A stretch of DNA of 64,000 nt from Paenibacillus sp. IHBB 10380 (GTDB lineage Bacteria; Bacillota; Bacilli; Paenibacillales; Paenibacillaceae): NCBI RefSeq assembly GCF_000949425.1, contig NZ_CP010976.1:2046001-2110000 (forward strand), written 5' to 3'. The translations under genes and the position numbers were made by a program. Below are positions 35,163 through 43,964 of the stretch, in pieces. The notes under the pieces were generated by a model that ran no database searches, had not been told where the DNA came from, and worked only from the letters and a program-made list of their open reading frames with translations. Position 1 is the first letter of the stretch, and every line of letters begins with the position of its first letter.

Positions 35163-36298
35163 GCGGTATGGGAATGATGATGGGTAGCAATAGCACCTAC
35201 TTACAGGAACTTCCTGAAAATAATGACTTTATTTTATCTCAATATGATTTAATTGGTGAAGGAAGCAGGATGCCTACAGGAAAAAACGAAGTCGTTTTAG
35301 TTATTGATAAATATAACCGCATTGACAAAGCATTTTTTGAAAAACTTGCTATTTCTGAGGATACCGAAAATTATAAGCTGACTGATTTTATTGGCAAAAC
35401 AATTTTAAAAGTAATACCGAATGATGATTACTATACTAGGAATGGAGATTTATACACTGCGGCTGCGCCTGCAGATTATGAAAAGCTGTATGACAGTGAT
35501 ACTGGAACAAAACTCACGATTACCGGCATTCTGCGTTCCAAAAAAGATGTGTCAAGCAACTATTTGTCACCGGGTATTGCATATACCACGGCACTCACCG
35601 CAGCTGTAGTTGAAGATGCGCAAAAGAGCGAAATTGCAACCGCCCAAAAAGGTTCAGATAAGGATGTTTTGCTTGGCACTCCTTTAGACAATAAGGCGAA
35701 GGATAATGCATTGTTAATGCTTGGAGCTGATTCCACTCCAACGGGTATCAATATTCATCCAAAGGATTACGAAAGCAAAGACAAGATAAAAGAATACCTT
35801 GATAAATACAATGATGGTAAATCAAACGATGATCAACTGATTTATTCTGATATGGCGGAAATGATTTCTTCCATAACAGGAACACTACTTGATACCGTAA
35901 CTTATGTTTTAAGCGGATTTGCTGCTATTTCTCTCTTGGTCTCCACAATTATGATCGGTATTATAACGTATGTTTCGGTAATTGAGCGCACCAAAGAAAT
36001 CGGCATCCTTCGCAGTGTGGGTGCACGTAAAAAAGACATTTCAAGGATATTTAATGCGGAAACGCTGATTATAGGATTCACGGCAGGAATGATTGGGGTA
36101 GGTCTTTCATATCTGCTTCAAATACCGATCAATACCATTATATCTAATCTGGCAGGAATTTCTGGAGTTGCAAGTCTTAACCCACTTCATGCAGCGGTGC
36201 TGGTTGCCGGAAGTATGATACTCACCTTAATTGCTGGATTTATTCCATCAAGAATGGCTGCAAAGAAAGATCCAGTTGTTGCACTTCGAAGCGAATAG
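35130..36298 (+). pseudogene. MacB/FtsX-type ABC permease, N-terminally truncated
   Basis: The frame enters at about 35130 (ETTSAPSGMGMMMGSNSTYL) in the extracytoplasmic MacB-like domain, without the first membrane helix. It then has three C-terminal helices and FtsX signatures: VIERTKEIGILRSVGARKKD and IPSRMAAKKDPVVALRSE. The cognate ATPase and permease N-terminus are missing. The first ATG of the open frame (35168) has no ribosome site. A terminator follows. Confidence 0.8.
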
Positions 36299-36329
36299 CA
36301 TTCTTTAAAGGCCGCCTACCTGGCACGAA

Positions 36330-36374
36330 TAAAGGAGAACACATATTATGACTATATATGTCCTCCTTTTATTC
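36330..36374 (+). terminator. Terminator after the ABC permease fragment
   Basis: AATAAAGGAGAACACATAT pairs, with two mismatches, with ATATATGTCCTCCTTTTATT around a seven-base loop, followed by T-rich sequence. Confidence 0.7.
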
Positions 36375-36404
36375 ATTTAAAGCGCCCAATAATGATGTTT
36401 GATT

Positions 36405-36923
36405 TCAGAGAGTAGTCCAATGCCATTTGAGAGCTTCTTTTTCTATTTTTTTGACAAAATCATCTTTACCGTCACCATAGCCATCAATGTCAGTTGGATA
36501 TTGGTCTGCAAGCTTACTTTTTAATTCTCCGTATTCCTTACATATTTCTGGACTTTGGCGAAGATAATCTCTGAACGATAGGTGCCTTTCGATTTCTTGA
36601 ATATTATCATACTGGAATGCATGAATTTGATGAGTGCGATTGTCTCCACCCTTACGGAAGTATCTCCTCCCTTTGATTCCAAATTCACCCATAACCTCAT
36701 ATCCAAGATCTTCAAATTGTACAGAGTAAGTATCTAATTCATTGATGTCGTTAACTACAAGCAGAATGTCAATGATCGGTTTTGCTTTTAAATTTGGAAC
36801 AGAAGTACTCCCAACATGAAAACAGTTCACTAATTCATCTTGAAGAATCTCCTTTATTGCATGTTCTTCTTTTAGATATTCATTGTTCCAATTTGGATCA
36901 TATTCTACTACTATGATATTCAT
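36405..36923 (-). CDS. GrpB-family (UPF0157) protein
   Basis: A 172-residue protein with the nucleotidyltransferase-like GrpB signature: VVEYDPNWNNEYLKEE, then FHVGSTSVPNLKAKPIIDIL and a late YFRKGGDNRTHQIHAFQ. The role of the family is not established. ATG at 36923 with GGGAGG seven bases upstream; the frame is open a further 34 codons, but those belong to an adjoining serine-hydrolase remnant. Confidence 0.88.
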   Translation of the reverse strand: MNIIVVEYDPNWNNEYLKEEHAIKEILQDELVNCFHVGSTSVPNLKAKPIIDILLVVNDINELDTYSVQFEDLGYEVMGEFGIKGRRYFRKGGDNRTHQIHAFQYDNIQEIERHLSFRDYLRQSPEICKEYGELKSKLADQYPTDIDGYGDGKDDFVKKIEKEALKWHWTTL

Positions 36924-36929
36924 TTCTTT

Positions 36930-37112
36930 GCCTCCCACTATAAAGTAATGTTTTTTTGTTTTCTCGCTCATTCTTTTAACAAAGTCTTTTCCACCAACGG
37001 TACCTGTAGTTAAATCCCCCCCCATTTTACCAAGTCTTCAACAGTTGTATGAACTACTCCATCCCCTTTCAGCCAATTCCATATAATCAACTAATCCACC
37101 TGTATATCGTGA
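36930..37112 (-). pseudogene. Serine hydrolase, decayed copy 3
   Basis: Reads YTGGLVDYMELAE, then directly GDGVVHTTVEDLVKWGGDL (frameshifted), TTGTVGGKDFVKRMSEK. These are two non-adjacent stretches of the same family as copies 1 and 2, joined by deletion. Only about 180 bases remain, just upstream of grpB. Confidence 0.7.
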
Positions 37113-37155
37113 ATTTAGATGATCTAGTATTAACAAATAATTTTAATACAAACAC

Positions 37156-37186
37156 TTGACCTTAGGTCTGACCTAAAGTGTATCGT
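37156..37186 (+). promoter_or_regulatory. MerR-type promoter with 19-bp spacer
   Basis: -35 TTGACC (37156-37161) and -10 TATCGT (37181-37186) are separated by 19 bases that contain the perfect dyad TTAGGTC-T-GACCTAA (37162-37176). The long spacer with a dyad between the two boxes is the hallmark of promoters switched by MerR proteins through DNA untwisting. Confidence 0.85.
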
Positions 37187-37217
37187 TGAGGTATTCCAAG
37201 CTTTAGGAGTGAATTTT

Positions 37218-38051
37218 ATGAAGAGTGAAATTACGATTAGTGAATTAGCCAATCTTATGAATGTGTCTGTTCATCAAATTCGTTATTTTGAAGAGAAAGG
37301 AGTTCTTGGGCCCGCTTATACAGATAACAATCAGTATAGAATGTACGGCATTGAGCAAGTATACCAGCTTGCACATATTCTATTGCTTCGCAAGCTGGGA
37401 GTGTCTGTTCAGTCCATAAATGATTGTATGACCTCCTATTCTGCGGATCAATATCGACAGCTTCTTCATCATTCCTTGCGGGAAGTCGATGCTGAGTTGC
37501 TGCGGCTCAAAGAGCTTCAGCATTTCATCAAAAAAATTTTGCATGAACAGCAGAACTTTAATTCGCAGTCCAACCAGTATCACATAAAGCGGCGAGACAC
37601 CACCTACTTTGCAAGTTGGATTGAAGTGGATTCACACACTAAACTTAATGCCAAACTTTTGGCTGAACAAACGAAGCGCGTTCCGAACTTGTTCGAATCG
37701 GACATTCATTATATATATGATGGTTCGAGCACAATTACCTTATGCCTAGAAACTCAAGGGCCTGGCCATTTTTCTTTACCTGGAGGCAATTACCTTTCCA
37801 TGCAGAGCCTAATTCATGAAGATGATGAGCTCAAACAAATGATTGAACAGTTGTACGACTATGCGACTGCGCAATCTTATACCATAGCTGGACCCCTAAT
37901 CCTTATTGAAAGATCCTATTTATCGTTATTTAGCAAGAACGAGTTGTATTACGAGTTGCAATTCTTGATCGAATCGGCAACAAAATCCGAAAGGGGGAAC
38001 CATCATGACTGCAGTACCGATAACAATTCAACCTATGCAGGCCAAGTATAA
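37218..38051 (+). CDS. MerR-family regulator with GyrI-like effector domain
   Basis: A 277-residue regulator. HTH and wing: TISELANLMNVSVHQIRYFE, then KGVLGPAY and YRMYGIEQVYQLAHILLLRK. A coiled-coil dimerisation helix (about 75-110) leads to a GyrI/BmrR-like ligand-binding domain of about 150 residues. The ATG at 37218 lies eight bases after AGGAG. Its promoter has the MerR architecture, so it controls itself and the overlapping GNAT and following MFS gene. Likely a drug-responsive multidrug regulator, by analogy with BmrR. Confidence 0.88.
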   Translation: MKSEITISELANLMNVSVHQIRYFEEKGVLGPAYTDNNQYRMYGIEQVYQLAHILLLRKLGVSVQSINDCMTSYSADQYRQLLHHSLREVDAELLRLKELQHFIKKILHEQQNFNSQSNQYHIKRRDTTYFASWIEVDSHTKLNAKLLAEQTKRVPNLFESDIHYIYDGSSTITLCLETQGPGHFSLPGGNYLSMQSLIHEDDELKQMIEQLYDYATAQSYTIAGPLILIERSYLSLFSKNELYYELQFLIESATKSERGNHHDCSTDNNSTYAGQV

Positions 38052-38631
38052 TCCACAGGTCGGCCGCTTGCTTGTTCACGGGTTTCGCGGAAAATTTCAA
38101 AAGTTGACGAGCATCAATGATGACGATCTCGCTCTTTTTTTCGAAAAGCTGTTTGAACATTATCCCACCGAACCGGCAAGTCAAAGAATGGTCGCCCTGC
38201 AAGATGGAGAGGTTATCGGAACGATATCTATCAAATGGAAGCCCGAATCTGACGTGAAGCAAAAGCAAGAGCTTCCTTCGTGGAAGAGCTTCAATAAGTT
38301 GGGGAAATGGAACCTGTTAAAAATGCTGATCGGGTTATCTTTATTAGATCATAAACCACAGGCTGGAGAGTGTTATATTGCAGACATTGTTGTCCATCAA
38401 GACCATCGAAGCAAGGGGATTGGAAAGCTATTATTTCAGTGGGCGCAGCATTTTGCGCAAACTGAGCCACACCTAAATGTGCTGAGCTTGCACGTCGTAG
38501 GTAGTAACCCACGTGCCGAGCAACTATACGAGCTCCTGTCATTCCAGACTCATTTACAAAAGAATAGCTTAGTGCGGCATCTTTTGTTCAATGAATCGAA
38601 ATGGGATTATATGGTCTTGAATTTAAAATGA
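38005..38631 (+). CDS. GNAT acetyltransferase, coupled to MerR gene
   Basis: A 208-residue GNAT. The core reads YIADIVVHQDHRSKGIGKLL (motif A with QDHRSKGIG) followed by LHVVGSNPRAEQLYELLSFQ. The gene starts 47 bases inside the end of the MerR gene, with AAAGGGGGAA ahead of its ATG, so translation is probably coupled. Likely acetylates a compound that the operon also senses and exports. Confidence 0.88.
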   Translation: MTAVPITIQPMQAKYNPQVGRLLVHGFRGKFQKLTSINDDDLALFFEKLFEHYPTEPASQRMVALQDGEVIGTISIKWKPESDVKQKQELPSWKSFNKLGKWNLLKMLIGLSLLDHKPQAGECYIADIVVHQDHRSKGIGKLLFQWAQHFAQTEPHLNVLSLHVVGSNPRAEQLYELLSFQTHLQKNSLVRHLLFNESKWDYMVLNLK

Positions 38632-38658
38632 TCAGTAAATTTTATAGGAGGCTATTTA

Positions 38659-38715
38659 ATGAAAAAGAAAAAGATACAAAGTTGGGTGGGGAAAGCGTAT
38701 GCGTATATTTACTAA
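38659..38715 (+). CDS. 18-residue leader peptide overlapping the MFS start
   Basis: A good TAGGAGG site and ATG at 38659 open MKKKKIQSWVGKAYAYIY and a stop at 38713-38715. The MFS ATG (38699) and its GGTGGGG site lie inside this frame in another register. The design resembles regulatory leader peptides ahead of resistance genes, where a stalled or terminating ribosome controls initiation at the main gene. Not seen by length-limited gene callers. Confidence 0.5.
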   Translation: MKKKKIQSWVGKAYAYIY

Positions 38716-39892
38716 AGAAAAAAAATCATTAGTTGTCATCTTAATTAGCTTATTCATTGCCTTTGTAGGGGTAGGCCTTGCTGCCCCAATCATGCCATCC
38801 CTTGCAAAAGAAATGCATTTAAGCGGCCAAGTGATGGGATACATGATTTCTGCCTTTGCATTTGCCATGCTTCTCGTCTCTCCTATTGCCGGGATCTGGG
38901 TAGATACGATTGGCAGAAAGAAAATGATTGTATTCGGTCTATTCCTTTTTTCTTTCTCGGAGCTGTTATTTGCCATTGGCAATCAAGTATGGGTACTGTT
39001 TCTTTCCAGAATTTTAGGAGGGATTGGCGATGCCCTCATTATGCCAGCAGTAACTGCTTTTATCGCGGATAGCACTTCATTAGAAGAGAGAGCTAAAGTC
39101 ATGGGATATCAAGCTGCTGCGATTAGTTTAGGGTTCATCATTGGTCCTGGCGTTGGCGGGTTTGTAGCCGAATTGGGCATACGCGCCCCATTCTTTTTCG
39201 CAGCAGGCTTTGCCCTGGTCGCTGCTTTCATTTCACTCCTTGTTTTGCAAGAGCCTTTATCTAAAGAACAACTTATAAAAAACAGAAATTTAAGATCAAA
39301 AACAAACTTCTTCTCAGAGATTAAGAAATCTTTTCATCCTTTATATTTGATGCCCCTGATCATTGTCTTCGTATTATCTTTTGGACTATCTGCCTATGAA
39401 TTGATGTTCAGCCTTTTTGTAGATTCGAAATTCGGTTTTACTGCCAAAGATATAGCTATCATAATTACAGTAGGCTCCATCTCGGGTGTTGTAGCTCAAT
39501 TGTTATTCTTTGATAAGCTGGTAAATAAGTTCGGCGAGAAGAAGATTATTCATGCCACGATTATCGTTGCTGCTATTTTCATTGTTGCTTCTGTGTTTGT
39601 CAGTCGTTATTGGAGCATTATGGCCGTTTCCAGCATTGTATTTTTCGCCTGTGATTTACTTCGTCCTGCAGTGACAACACTTCTTTCCAAATTGGCAGGG
39701 AAAGAGCAAGGATTTGTCGCTGGGATGAATTCCATGTATACAAGTCTTGGAATTATTATGGGACCGGCAATAGGCGGTATTTTGTTTGATGTGAATATTA
39801 ATTTACCATATATTTTTGCAGCAGTAGTACTGTTTGCCACTTTTGTAATGTCAGTAGTGTGGAAAAGTAAAGCAAGGGAATCCATTACATAA
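38699..39892 (+). CDS. MFS multidrug-efflux-type transporter (DHA1)
   Basis: A 397-residue, 12-helix DHA1 exporter. Motif A is GIWVDTIGRKKMIVFG and motif C GFIIGPGVGGFVAE, which is characteristic of drug/H+ antiporters such as Bmr, Blt and NorA. It belongs to the MerR-GNAT-MFS set and is preceded by an overlapping 18-codon leader. Likely extrudes the compound sensed by the MerR protein. Confidence 0.88.
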   Translation: MRIFTKEKKSLVVILISLFIAFVGVGLAAPIMPSLAKEMHLSGQVMGYMISAFAFAMLLVSPIAGIWVDTIGRKKMIVFGLFLFSFSELLFAIGNQVWVLFLSRILGGIGDALIMPAVTAFIADSTSLEERAKVMGYQAAAISLGFIIGPGVGGFVAELGIRAPFFFAAGFALVAAFISLLVLQEPLSKEQLIKNRNLRSKTNFFSEIKKSFHPLYLMPLIIVFVLSFGLSAYELMFSLFVDSKFGFTAKDIAIIITVGSISGVVAQLLFFDKLVNKFGEKKIIHATIIVAAIFIVASVFVSRYWSIMAVSSIVFFACDLLRPAVTTLLSKLAGKEQGFVAGMNSMYTSLGIIMGPAIGGILFDVNINLPYIFAAVVLFATFVMSVVWKSKARESIT

Positions 39893-40002
39893 TACCTTGA
39901 TCTGCTGCAGGGAACATCAGGAAGCGGAGCCTCTCTGCACATGATAAACATCTTTTATCTTAGACAGAACTAATAAAAATTTGTAGAGGGTTGGTTGAAG
40001 AA

Positions 40003-40482
40003 ATGCGAATTTCTGTCACGTTCTCTTTAATTATCTTATTCGCAGGCATCTGTTCGATTCTGGCAGTTTATCAGGGGCATCGTGAATGGTCTTTATTTAG
40101 CTTTGGCTTAGGCGTTGTATTACATACGTTAAAACCGAAGCCTAGCCAGGAAGAAGCCTTCTCGCAAAGTATCCATTCTCTAAGTCAATTAATTACATTT
40201 GGAACAGTTCCCGGGATTATGTTATATAAAACTGTCCTAACTCCCAATTCATTTTTGGTTTGGGTTTGTATCGGTATATTTGTCAGCGCCTGTGCAATCC
40301 AACTAGCACATAAAAATACGAGGTTCCCTAGTAAAGTGAATAAAAGAATGTCAGTTGCTGCAGGCGGAAGTCTTTTAACTCTGTATGCATTATTTATAGC
40401 AAAATATTCAATCATACTAACGACTTTATTAATATTGCTTTTGAGCTTGCTTATTGTTTTTCCTATTCGAAAAAGGAATTAA
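40003..40482 (+). CDS. PssA-like membrane protein without catalytic aspartates
   Basis: A 159-residue hydrophobic protein with about five membrane helices. Its layout follows CDP-alcohol phosphatidyltransferases of the PssA type: two helices, a loop, then SIHSLSQLITFGTVPGIMLY, which aligns with ELDSxADLxxFGVAPxxLxY. However, the catalytic D-x2-DG-x2-AR...G-x3-D-x3-D aspartates are replaced (LHTLKPKPS in the loop; HS/SQ for DS/AD). Probably a pseudoenzyme. The ATG at 40003 is chosen; a TTG at 39991 abuts the GAGGG site. First gene of a probable operon with DedA and a YeiB-like protein. Confidence 0.6.
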   Translation: MRISVTFSLIILFAGICSILAVYQGHREWSLFSFGLGVVLHTLKPKPSQEEAFSQSIHSLSQLITFGTVPGIMLYKTVLTPNSFLVWVCIGIFVSACAIQLAHKNTRFPSKVNKRMSVAAGGSLLTLYALFIAKYSIILTTLLILLLSLLIVFPIRKRN

Positions 40483-40496
40483 AGGATGTGATATCG

Positions 40497-41117
40497 ATGA
40501 ATATTGAAGCGCTATTTGAGCAATATGGATATGCACTCCTGTTCATAGGATTACTGCTGGAGTTCATTGCTCTTCCCTTTCCAGGGGAAATAACAATGCT
40601 GTATGTGGGGTATCTGTCTTATCTGGGTGTGTTAAACGGATGGACGGCACTTTTCTTAGCGTTTACCGGAACGACATTAGGAATGACTGTAACATATGTT
40701 ATCGGTCTGAAAGTGGGAATGCCTTTTATTCAGCGTTTTGGCAAATGGGTGTTCATTACACCAGGCAAATTCTATAAGACGAAAAAATGGTTTAACAGGC
40801 GCGGTAATTTTCTTGTATTCATCGGCTATTTTATTCCCGGTGTTCGTCATATAACCGGTTATTTAACAGGTATCTTGGGTTCTTCGTTTCGAACCTTTGC
40901 AGTCTATGCTTATAGCGGCGCCTTGTTCTGGTGTATTAGCTTCATCGGGTTGGGAAACATGTTTGGCTCACAATGGGAAAAATTGTTGCACACCATTGAG
41001 AGTTATTCTTGGAGCATCGTAATCATCTTGATACTGCTTGGAGCTGTTGCCTGGCTAGTAAAACGAATGGTTCAATCGTCACGTCACAAAACACTAAGAG
41101 GGGATGAAGTGGAATGA
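40497..41117 (+). CDS. DedA-family membrane protein
   Basis: A 206-residue DedA/VTT-domain protein: FIALPFPGEITMLYVGYLSY, TTLGMTVTYVIGLKVG, and the conserved arginine/glycine region FIGYFIPGVRHITGYLTGIL. DedA proteins flip undecaprenyl phosphate or phospholipids and influence envelope integrity. AAAGGA precedes the ATG at 40497. It follows the PssA-like gene by 14 bases and overlaps the next gene by four bases (ATGA). Confidence 0.9.
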   Translation: MNIEALFEQYGYALLFIGLLLEFIALPFPGEITMLYVGYLSYLGVLNGWTALFLAFTGTTLGMTVTYVIGLKVGMPFIQRFGKWVFITPGKFYKTKKWFNRRGNFLVFIGYFIPGVRHITGYLTGILGSSFRTFAVYAYSGALFWCISFIGLGNMFGSQWEKLLHTIESYSWSIVIILILLGAVAWLVKRMVQSSRHKTLRGDEVE

Positions 41118-42193
41118 GTCAATCGAAAGCGAGGATAACCGCCCTTGATTTTGCGAGAGCATTGGCGATCTTTGGAATGATTATCGTGAACTATAAGCTT
41201 GCAATGCAGGCAGAGAATAGCGGACCGGGATGGCTACAATCGATAGCAGGTCTGTTTGAGGGGAGAGCATCTGCATTGTTTGTCGTACTGGCCGGCATCG
41301 GAGTAACCCTAATGACCTCGAAAGCCCGAAGCTCAATGAACGGGAAGCTTATTCGACAAAACCGGAACAGCTTATACAAGAGAGCAATTTTCCTGTTTAT
41401 TGCCGGCGTTCTTTTATTGTTAATGGACTGGAGCGCAGACATTTTGCACTACTATGCGGTATTCATGCTTGTGGCCGCGGTATTGATAACCGTATCCAAC
41501 AACAAAATACTCGGATTGTTCGCGTTTATCCTGGTAGCATCACAGTTATTTTTAGTCATATTCGATTACACCCAAGGGTGGAACTTGAGTTTTAAAGAAT
41601 ATACGGGTTTTTGGACAATAGAAGGGTTCATACGTAATCTGTTATTTAACGGATTCCATCCGATCTTTCCTTGGCTGAGCTTCTTCCTCATCGGCATGTG
41701 GATTGGCAGAAAGGGCTGGCTGAGCAAGGAGCATCGTTCGAAGTTGTTGATATATTCATTGTCAGGAACAGTTTTTTTTGAATCCCTTTCCTTCTTCTTG
41801 ATTAAATGGGCTTCCCCTGTACTGGGGAATGAAGCGGCACATTATTTGTTTGGAACGAAACCGATGCCACCGACAATGCTGTATGTGCTCTCAGGAATTT
41901 GTTCGGCTATGGCCGTAATCGCGATTTGTCTTTATGTCGTCGATAAATTTGAACAGTCCGTTCTTACGCAAGCACTGATCAGTACCGGGCAGTTATCGTT
42001 ATCTCATTATATTGGACATGTAGTGTTCGGATTGGGGCTGCTTCATATAACAGGCTATTTGGAAAATGGCAGCCTTATTTTTGCAATGGCATACGGAAGC
42101 TTATATTTTATAATGGCCATTATCTTTTCGCATATGTGGAGAAAATGGATGACGAGAGGGCCGATCGAGTTGCTTATGAGAAAATTATGCTAA
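41114..42193 (+). CDS. YeiB/DUF418-type membrane acyltransferase-like protein
   Basis: A 359-residue polytopic protein with about ten helices. RITALDFARALAIFGMIIVN at the start, FEGRASALFVVLAGIGVTLM and the late GQLSLSHYIGHVVFGLG fit the DUF418/DUF1624 (heparan-glucosaminide N-acetyltransferase-like) group, whose members move acyl groups across membranes. ATGA overlap with the DedA gene gives tight coupling. Specific substrate unknown. Confidence 0.82.
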   Translation: MSQSKARITALDFARALAIFGMIIVNYKLAMQAENSGPGWLQSIAGLFEGRASALFVVLAGIGVTLMTSKARSSMNGKLIRQNRNSLYKRAIFLFIAGVLLLLMDWSADILHYYAVFMLVAAVLITVSNNKILGLFAFILVASQLFLVIFDYTQGWNLSFKEYTGFWTIEGFIRNLLFNGFHPIFPWLSFFLIGMWIGRKGWLSKEHRSKLLIYSLSGTVFFESLSFFLIKWASPVLGNEAAHYLFGTKPMPPTMLYVLSGICSAMAVIAICLYVVDKFEQSVLTQALISTGQLSLSHYIGHVVFGLGLLHITGYLENGSLIFAMAYGSLYFIMAIIFSHMWRKWMTRGPIELLMRKLC

Positions 42194-42229
42194 AGTCATG
42201 GAAAGATGCAAAGGATCTTTAATATGTCA

Positions 42230-42690
42230 GTTGCTATTACTGTGTCAATGCCGGAATTAATTTGACCCACTAGTGCAGACTTGAAAGTGACCCACCTCGT
42301 TATTTCAAGCGCCCTTGGTAAGCGGCAGAAGAATCGAATCTCCCCTTTGTGCTCTTAGACTTGATTTTGGGCCTTCTCAGTAAAGTGGGATAGTCCCCCC
42401 CCATTAATTTCTAAGCCGCCGATATGGCGACTTCTTAAGCGTTAATGTTCTTATCGACCGACATCGGCTAACAATGTATAACCATGTTGGTCGATTAACC
42501 ATCTTTTGTATTAAGAACATATAGGTAATTGTGTCATAAGACATTGCCTTGCGTAATGTGGTCAACTTTGTGTCAATAGACATTATTTGATAAATGACAC
42601 AAAATATGAATCTTCAGTATTCCAATGAGTATGGAACAGGTCCGCCTCGCAGCTTCGGCGTCATAGGCGTATCCTTGCCAACCTATCTCC
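42230..42690. mobile_element. IS21-like terminal debris, non-coding
   Basis: TGTGTCAATGCCGGAATTAA (42241-42260), then TTTGACCCACT and AAGTGACCCACC, are the multiple end repeats typical of IS21-like elements, without istAB. Further on, TGTGTCATAAGACATT and TGTGTCAATAGACATT (about 42530-42595) look like a second set of ends. No gene remains in the 500 bases. Confidence 0.5.
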
Positions 42691-43005
42691 TCACATATTC
42701 CTGCGATTAAAAATACCAAGAATAAGGCCAGTATTTTCAAATATCTTGCTCTTGATCCTTTTATTAAAAGACTCCTTTAATAGTCGTTTGATGCCATCTG
42801 ATCCATTATTCCTATAAACAAGGATCAAAGCCGCGATCATCGGGCAAACAAACATAAGCGCACTGATGGGAAGGTTTATGGGTATTTCTTTATGCAGAAA
42901 TTGTTCAGCTACCATTCCGATCAACCAGAACGGAACTGCGAGAATGAAAACCAACATGAAAAAGATCCAGGGAGAATGATTCGAGGATTTATTACTTATG
43001 CTCAT
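42691..43005 (-). pseudogene. CPBP-family intramembrane protease, N-terminal remnant
   Basis: MSISNKSSNHSPWIFFMLVF starts two membrane helices and LRRLLKES/FNKRIKSK loop typical of CPBP (Abi) proteases. After KRIKSK the true frame shifts by one (YLKILALFLVFLIAG reads on in another register) and the catalytic EExxxR segments are absent. Confidence 0.65.
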
Positions 43006-43196
43006 AATTTTTTATAACTCCTATATATTATCTGTTATTTAACATTTCCACATCTTGAACCATTCCAGGGGCAATAAACCGTTCTTGTTTCAATCCAAGG
43101 ACTGGTCAGGATCACGGAGATAATTTTCATCTTGCGATTAACGTCCATTATCTTGATGGCCATAAATCTCTTTTTTTTCCCAAAAAAGCAGAATAT

Positions 43197-43637
43197 TCAC
43201 TTCTGCTTTTCGGATAATTTCATATGCAATATCGGGTAAGGACGGCCTGCGTTATCTGTCGGTTCCTCATTTACGATCGAAAAACCACTTTTCAAGTAGA
43301 ACATTTTCGCATTCTCATTTTGTTTATTAACATCTACGGTCGTTACGCCAAAATGTTCGATTAAGGATTGTATAATTTGTTTTCCGTATCCTTTTCCGGT
43401 TTCTACGGGATCTAAAAACAGCATTTCCAAGTGATTTTTATTTGTAGCCGAAAATCCAATGAAAGAATTCTCAACGTACCAAAGTCTTATATCAAGATTA
43501 GGAAAATATAAGGGGATTTCTTTCTTGATTTCCTGCTTATCCTTGATACTTAAAAAACCGTGAGTAGCTGTTACAGATTCTTCCCAGAGTTTCAAAATGA
43601 TATCATAATCAATGGTTGTTGCATTTTTGCTTTGCAT
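43197..43637 (-). CDS. GNAT acetyltransferase (YjaB-like)
   Basis: A 146-residue single-domain GNAT: LWEESVTATHGFLS, MLFLDPVETGKGYGKQIIQS (motif A), and DVNKQNENAKMFYLKSGFSI. The order and the N-terminal ATHGFL signature resemble YjaB/YiaC-type enzymes. AAAGGAGAG lies ahead of the ATG. Acceptor unknown; stands alone. Confidence 0.88.
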   Translation of the reverse strand: MQSKNATTIDYDIILKLWEESVTATHGFLSIKDKQEIKKEIPLYFPNLDIRLWYVENSFIGFSATNKNHLEMLFLDPVETGKGYGKQIIQSLIEHFGVTTVDVNKQNENAKMFYLKSGFSIVNEEPTDNAGRPYPILHMKLSEKQK

Positions 43638-43964
43638 ATTTTACTCTCCTTTTCTATTCTATCACTCTCCTTTCCATTGCTTTTTTGATGATGGTTATCG
43701 TGTATCTCCAATCCTGATTAATTTTCATGTTTACTACACTTCTTTCATTTGTTATTTTTACAACCTGATACGCTTTACTAATGATACGAGTCTTTACCTG
43801 GAGAATGAAAACAAAATGAAATAAGAAACACCATACTAAATAAAATTATCAAGGGATTCCATCCTGATTTTAATCTACCATAGCTATTATTTAGCAAATC
43901 ACGCAAGGAAATTTAATAACCGGGTTTTATTCGATACCAATCGAAGTATGGAATGCTAATTTTT

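Noticed and set aside
36924..37025. 34-residue N-terminal extension of GrpB
   Set aside because: It is coding debris of the third serine-hydrolase remnant, and the GrpB signature and ribosome site begin at 36923.
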